Shown: one piece after another, positions 5,676 through 7,921 of the stretch | Layout: each line of letters opens with the position of its first letter | Numbering within the stretch: the first letter of the stretch is position 1 | Source of the DNA: Pseudomonadales bacterium | Lineage (GTDB): Bacteria > Pseudomonadota > Gammaproteobacteria > Steroidobacterales > Steroidobacteraceae | Assembly: GCA_020442965.1 (NCBI GenBank) | Contig: JAGRJB010000174.1 | Location: forward strand, 1 to 7,921 | Direction: 5' to 3' | DNA length: 7,921 nt | The notes under the pieces: generated by a model | Told to the model about the DNA's origin: nothing | The model's database searches: none | The model's input: the letters and a program-made list of their open reading frames with translations, nothing else | Made by a program: the position numbers and the translations under genes

Positions 5676-7921
5676 TCAAACGTCCTTCAGTACGAACTCT
5701 GGATCGCCGTAATGAATGTAGTCCGCCCAATCGGGCGAGCGCAGTTTTTCGACCGCGCGCCGTGCAGCGACCACGGCCGGCCCAAGCGCATCGCCCTTCA
5801 GCAGGCGCGCATGGAATACGCTCGCAAACTCGGTCGCGGCGGAATCGCTGACCGGCCAGTGAGTGCCGATATAGTTAGCAACACCTGCGCGTAGCAGCGA
5901 CTCCGCCAGGCTGACGTTCCGCTCGATGGAATGCTCAGCGGTGCCCGGCCGGGATGCCTGTTGCGAATTCGTTGCGCGCCGCGCGCTTCCGCCACGTCGC
6001 AGCCGGCCTGATTCACAGGCGTTGAAGAATACGAGCGGTGGCAGACTCGTCAAGCGTGCGAGTGCGGCGCCTGTGAGGTCGCCATCGGCGAGTATCAGAC
6101 CGCTGCTGTCGCGGCGGTGTGCATCAAAGAAAGCATGGCCAGCATAGTGCACGAGATCGTAGCGACCAGCTTCGAGTTCATCCATAACGCGCGCGCGTGT
6201 CGCGGCGCGTTGCCGCACCTCCACCAACTCCACCCGAGGCTGCCCGCTCAACAAGCTCGACAATCGCTCACGCTCGAGTTCAGCCCCCGGGAGGTCACGC
6301 GTCGGATTGACGATCAACAGCACGCGCAGGATGTGATCCATACGCAGGCGGGCATCGAACCTGGCGGGCGCCAGGTCGCTCGACTGAAATCGTCGCGACA
6401 ATCCGGCTGCCAGTGCCGGCACCCACCGGTTGAATCGCATGGTTTCCCACGCGACCCCGCTCGCGGCGGCATCGTGAACGATGGCGAGCGGGTTGCTGCG
6501 GACGGCTGTCAGGGCTGCGCGAATCTTCGGATGCAGGACGAGCTTGGGCAGGGCCGCACCGACAAATTGAACCGTACGGGTCGTTAGCCCGTCCGTTTCA
6601 ACTCGAGCGGTCAGCTGCGCGAGTGCGGTCGATGCGAACGAATGCGTATGGGCGAACACCGCCGCTTCGCGACCGGCGGTCAACAGCGCAGTCCGCCAGC
6701 GCGCAAGACCACCGCGTGCGCGCTCGGCATTGACTAGCAGGTAGGCAAGCCGCGGTTTGCTGGCCGCCAAAAGCGGCACCGGCCTCGCAGTGCTTTGCAG
6801 CGCTGCGACGCGCAGCGGTTCGAGTACCGCGGAACGAGCCTTGCTGCCAGCATCTGCGCCGGCGATGGTTAGCGCCAGCGCCGCATGTACCGACGCCGCA
6901 GTAGCTCGGTCACGGACCACGAATGCGATATGCCGCAGCGGCTTCCCGGAACCGTCGGCCGCGGCCGCAAGATAGCCCGCCAGCTGCGCGACGCAGGAGT
7001 CGGCCGGTTGCAGCCCGGCGCCACCGCCCCAGGCGACGGCCGCGAGGCGTGCGTAGCCACTGCGGCGCGCGAGACGGCCAACGTTCTCGGCTGTATGTTC
7101 GATCGCTCGCGTGTCCAGCGCATCGAATCGCCCGAGGCCTGCTAACAAGACAGCCTTGGCACGTCCGAGCGTGCCACCGGCGGGAATGGGAGTGACCATG
7201 CCCACCTGGCCAGACAACATGCGACGTTGCCACAGTTCCCGAATGGTGCCGTTCAGCGCGCGATCGATTGCTGCGACCGCACCCAGGGGTCTGACGCCGT
7301 GGAACATGGCGAGTGCAATGGCGTCGGCCTTCTTCGCGCTGACGATGTCGCCGATTTGAACCGCGACACCCAGCAACGCGCCGCGTCGCGGCATCGTCGC
7401 GGCGGGCAGAACGCCGCGCGTCATCGATGCCTCGGTTGGTGGCTCGTTGAGTGAATCCAGGAATGCTCGCCGTTCGGCAGGTGTAAGCCTCGCCCAATCG
7501 ATCTTGCCAACGTACAGTCGACGCAGCGCGGAGTCGGTCCATTTGGAGACGCTTCGTTTTGCGGATCGATCGTGCCTTGCAAGCGCGGCAGTTGCACCGC
7601 TCGCCAGCAATTCCTGTACGGCATCGATGACTTGGGGGGAACGCGGCAGATCGCTGTGCGCTGCCTCCAGGTAGTAAGTAGGCGCACCCGGTAGCAACGC
7701 AAGTGCTGTCGGAACCGTGCCGTCCCCAGCGGAACTGAAAGTGTATACAAAGTCGTTTGCCTGACGTGCCACCTCGGTAGCGGTCGTGCGGCCGGTGCCA
7801 ACAATGACAGCGAAGCGTGAATCTGCAGGCGCCATTCGCTGCTCCAGATTGGCACTCGCTTCGAGCAGCTGATCACGTGGTTGTGGGCCCGTCCTGGGCC
7901 AGCTGTCGCGCTTGAACAGGT
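5676..7921 (-). CDS. CHAT-domain protease fused to alpha/beta-hydrolase and M17-N-like macro domains (N-terminus outside window)
   Basis: Large multidomain protein; 747 residues are visible and the frame is open to the right edge, so the ATG at 7835 is probably internal. Numbering here counts from that Met. (1) Residues about -28 to 80 look like the end of an alpha/beta-hydrolase fold: SSAGDGTVP (Asp38) followed by YYLEAAHSDL (His60), the usual late Asp and His of a lipase-like triad; the nucleophile would lie off the edge. (2) A helical linker, about 85-140. (3) About 152-325 resembles the N-terminal macro-like domain of leucyl aminopeptidases: DAIALAMFHG, an AAIDRALNG helix, VLLAGLGR; the aminopeptidase catalytic domain is absent. 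(4) About 355-719 is a CHAT caspase-like protease: SGVAWETM, LRVLLIVNP, then LVHYAGHA with catalytic His567, VFFNACESGR with catalytic Cys607, and GVANYIGTHWPVSD. A 27-residue Arg/Ser/Gln-rich stretch follows the Cys. No membrane segment is visible. CHAT proteases often act as effectors in bacterial conflict or death systems; that role here is inference. Confidence 0.85.
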   Translation of the reverse strand, partial: LFKRDSWPRTGPQPRDQLLEASANLEQRMAPADSRFAVIVGTGRTTATEVARQANDFVYTFSSAGDGTVPTALALLPGAPTYYLEAAHSDLPRSPQVIDAVQELLASGATAALARHDRSAKRSVSKWTDSALRRLYVGKIDWARLTPAERRAFLDSLNEPPTEASMTRGVLPAATMPRRGALLGVAVQIGDIVSAKKADAIALAMFHGVRPLGAVAAIDRALNGTIRELWQRRMLSGQVGMVTPIPAGGTLGRAKAVLLAGLGRFDALDTRAIEHTAENVGRLARRSGYARLAAVAWGGGAGLQPADSCVAQLAGYLAAAADGSGKPLRHIAFVVRDRATAASVHAALALTIAGADAGSKARSAVLEPLRVAALQSTARPVPLLAASKPRLAYLLVNAERARGGLARWRTALLTAGREAAVFAHTHSFASTALAQLTARVETDGLTTRTVQFVGAALPKLVLHPKIRAALTAVRSNPLAIVHDAAASGVAWETMRFNRWVPALAAGLSRRFQSSDLAPARFDARLRMDHILRVLLIVNPTRDLPGAELERERLSSLLSGQPRVELVEVRQRAATRARVMDELEAGRYDLVHYAGHAFFDAHRRDSSGLILADGDLTGAALARLTSLPPLVFFNACESGRLRRGGSARRATNSQQASRPGTAEHSIERNVSLAESLLRAGVANYIGTHWPVSDSAATEFASVFHARLLKGDALGPAVVAARRAVEKLRSPDWADYIHYGDPEFVLKDV
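5924..6007 (-). other. Low-complexity insert after the CHAT catalytic cysteine
   Basis: Within the CHAT domain, about residues 611-638 (numbered from the Met at 7835) are rich in Arg, Ser, Gly, Ala and Gln and lie between NACESGR and the conserved SLAESLLRAGVANYIG helix. Loops at this place vary in CHAT proteins and lie near the active site, where caspase-like proteases are often processed; a processing role here is inference. Confidence 0.45.

Noticed and set aside
7220..7390. Possible leucyl aminopeptidase gene
   Set aside because: Only the N-terminal macro-like domain resembles M17 peptidases; the metal-binding catalytic domain (such as the NTDAEGR motif) is absent, and the frame continues into CHAT.
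6910..7542. 210-residue minus-strand frame inside the CHAT-fusion gene
   Set aside because: Arg/His/Gly-rich translation in another frame of a clearly coding region.

Overview
This GC-rich, gene-dense window looks like proteobacterial chromosome. The lineage is an inference: the aldo/keto reductase with a Tat-type leader, the class I photolyase and the NorM/DinF-like MATE pump point loosely to a gamma- or betaproteobacterium. I see no tRNA, rRNA, CRISPR array, transposase or integrase. No gene-free stretch exceeds 300 bases; the longest is about 180.

Layout: (1) 1-2020, plus strand: the C-terminal 350 residues of an acyl-CoA dehydrogenase, then 26 bp later an aldo/keto reductase with a twin-arginine leader. 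A 17-bp imperfect tandem repeat joins the two genes and carries the stop of the first and the ribosome binding site of the second. (2) 2075-2482, minus strand: a 135-residue protein of unknown family. (3) 2483-2660: a divergent intergenic region with a promoter-like pair of hexamers and a 13-bp palindrome. (4) 2661-4046, plus strand: a MATE multidrug/cation antiporter. (5) 4047-4176: a convergent gap with two adjacent hairpins, one of which competes with a third pairing. (6) 4177-7921, minus strand: a probable two-gene operon, with a large CHAT-protease fusion protein upstream (its N-terminus lies off the right edge) and a class I CPD photolyase downstream.

The most interesting locus is the CHAT fusion. 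The visible 747 residues read, in order, as the end of an alpha/beta-hydrolase fold (GDGTVP plus a late His), a domain resembling the N-terminal macro-like domain of M17 leucyl aminopeptidases, and a C-terminal CHAT caspase-like protease with both catalytic residues (His in YAGHA, Cys in NACESG). Proteins joining a hydrolase and a caspase-like protease fit the style of bacterial conflict or regulated-death effectors, but that role is inference. Its stop is 47 bp from the probable TTG start of the photolyase. A 17-codon ORF with its own Shine-Dalgarno lies between them and overlaps the photolyase start, suggesting translational coupling or a frameshifted start.

The left half seems metabolic (acyl-CoA oxidation plus a carbonyl/aldehyde reductase). 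I see no functional link between it and the right half.
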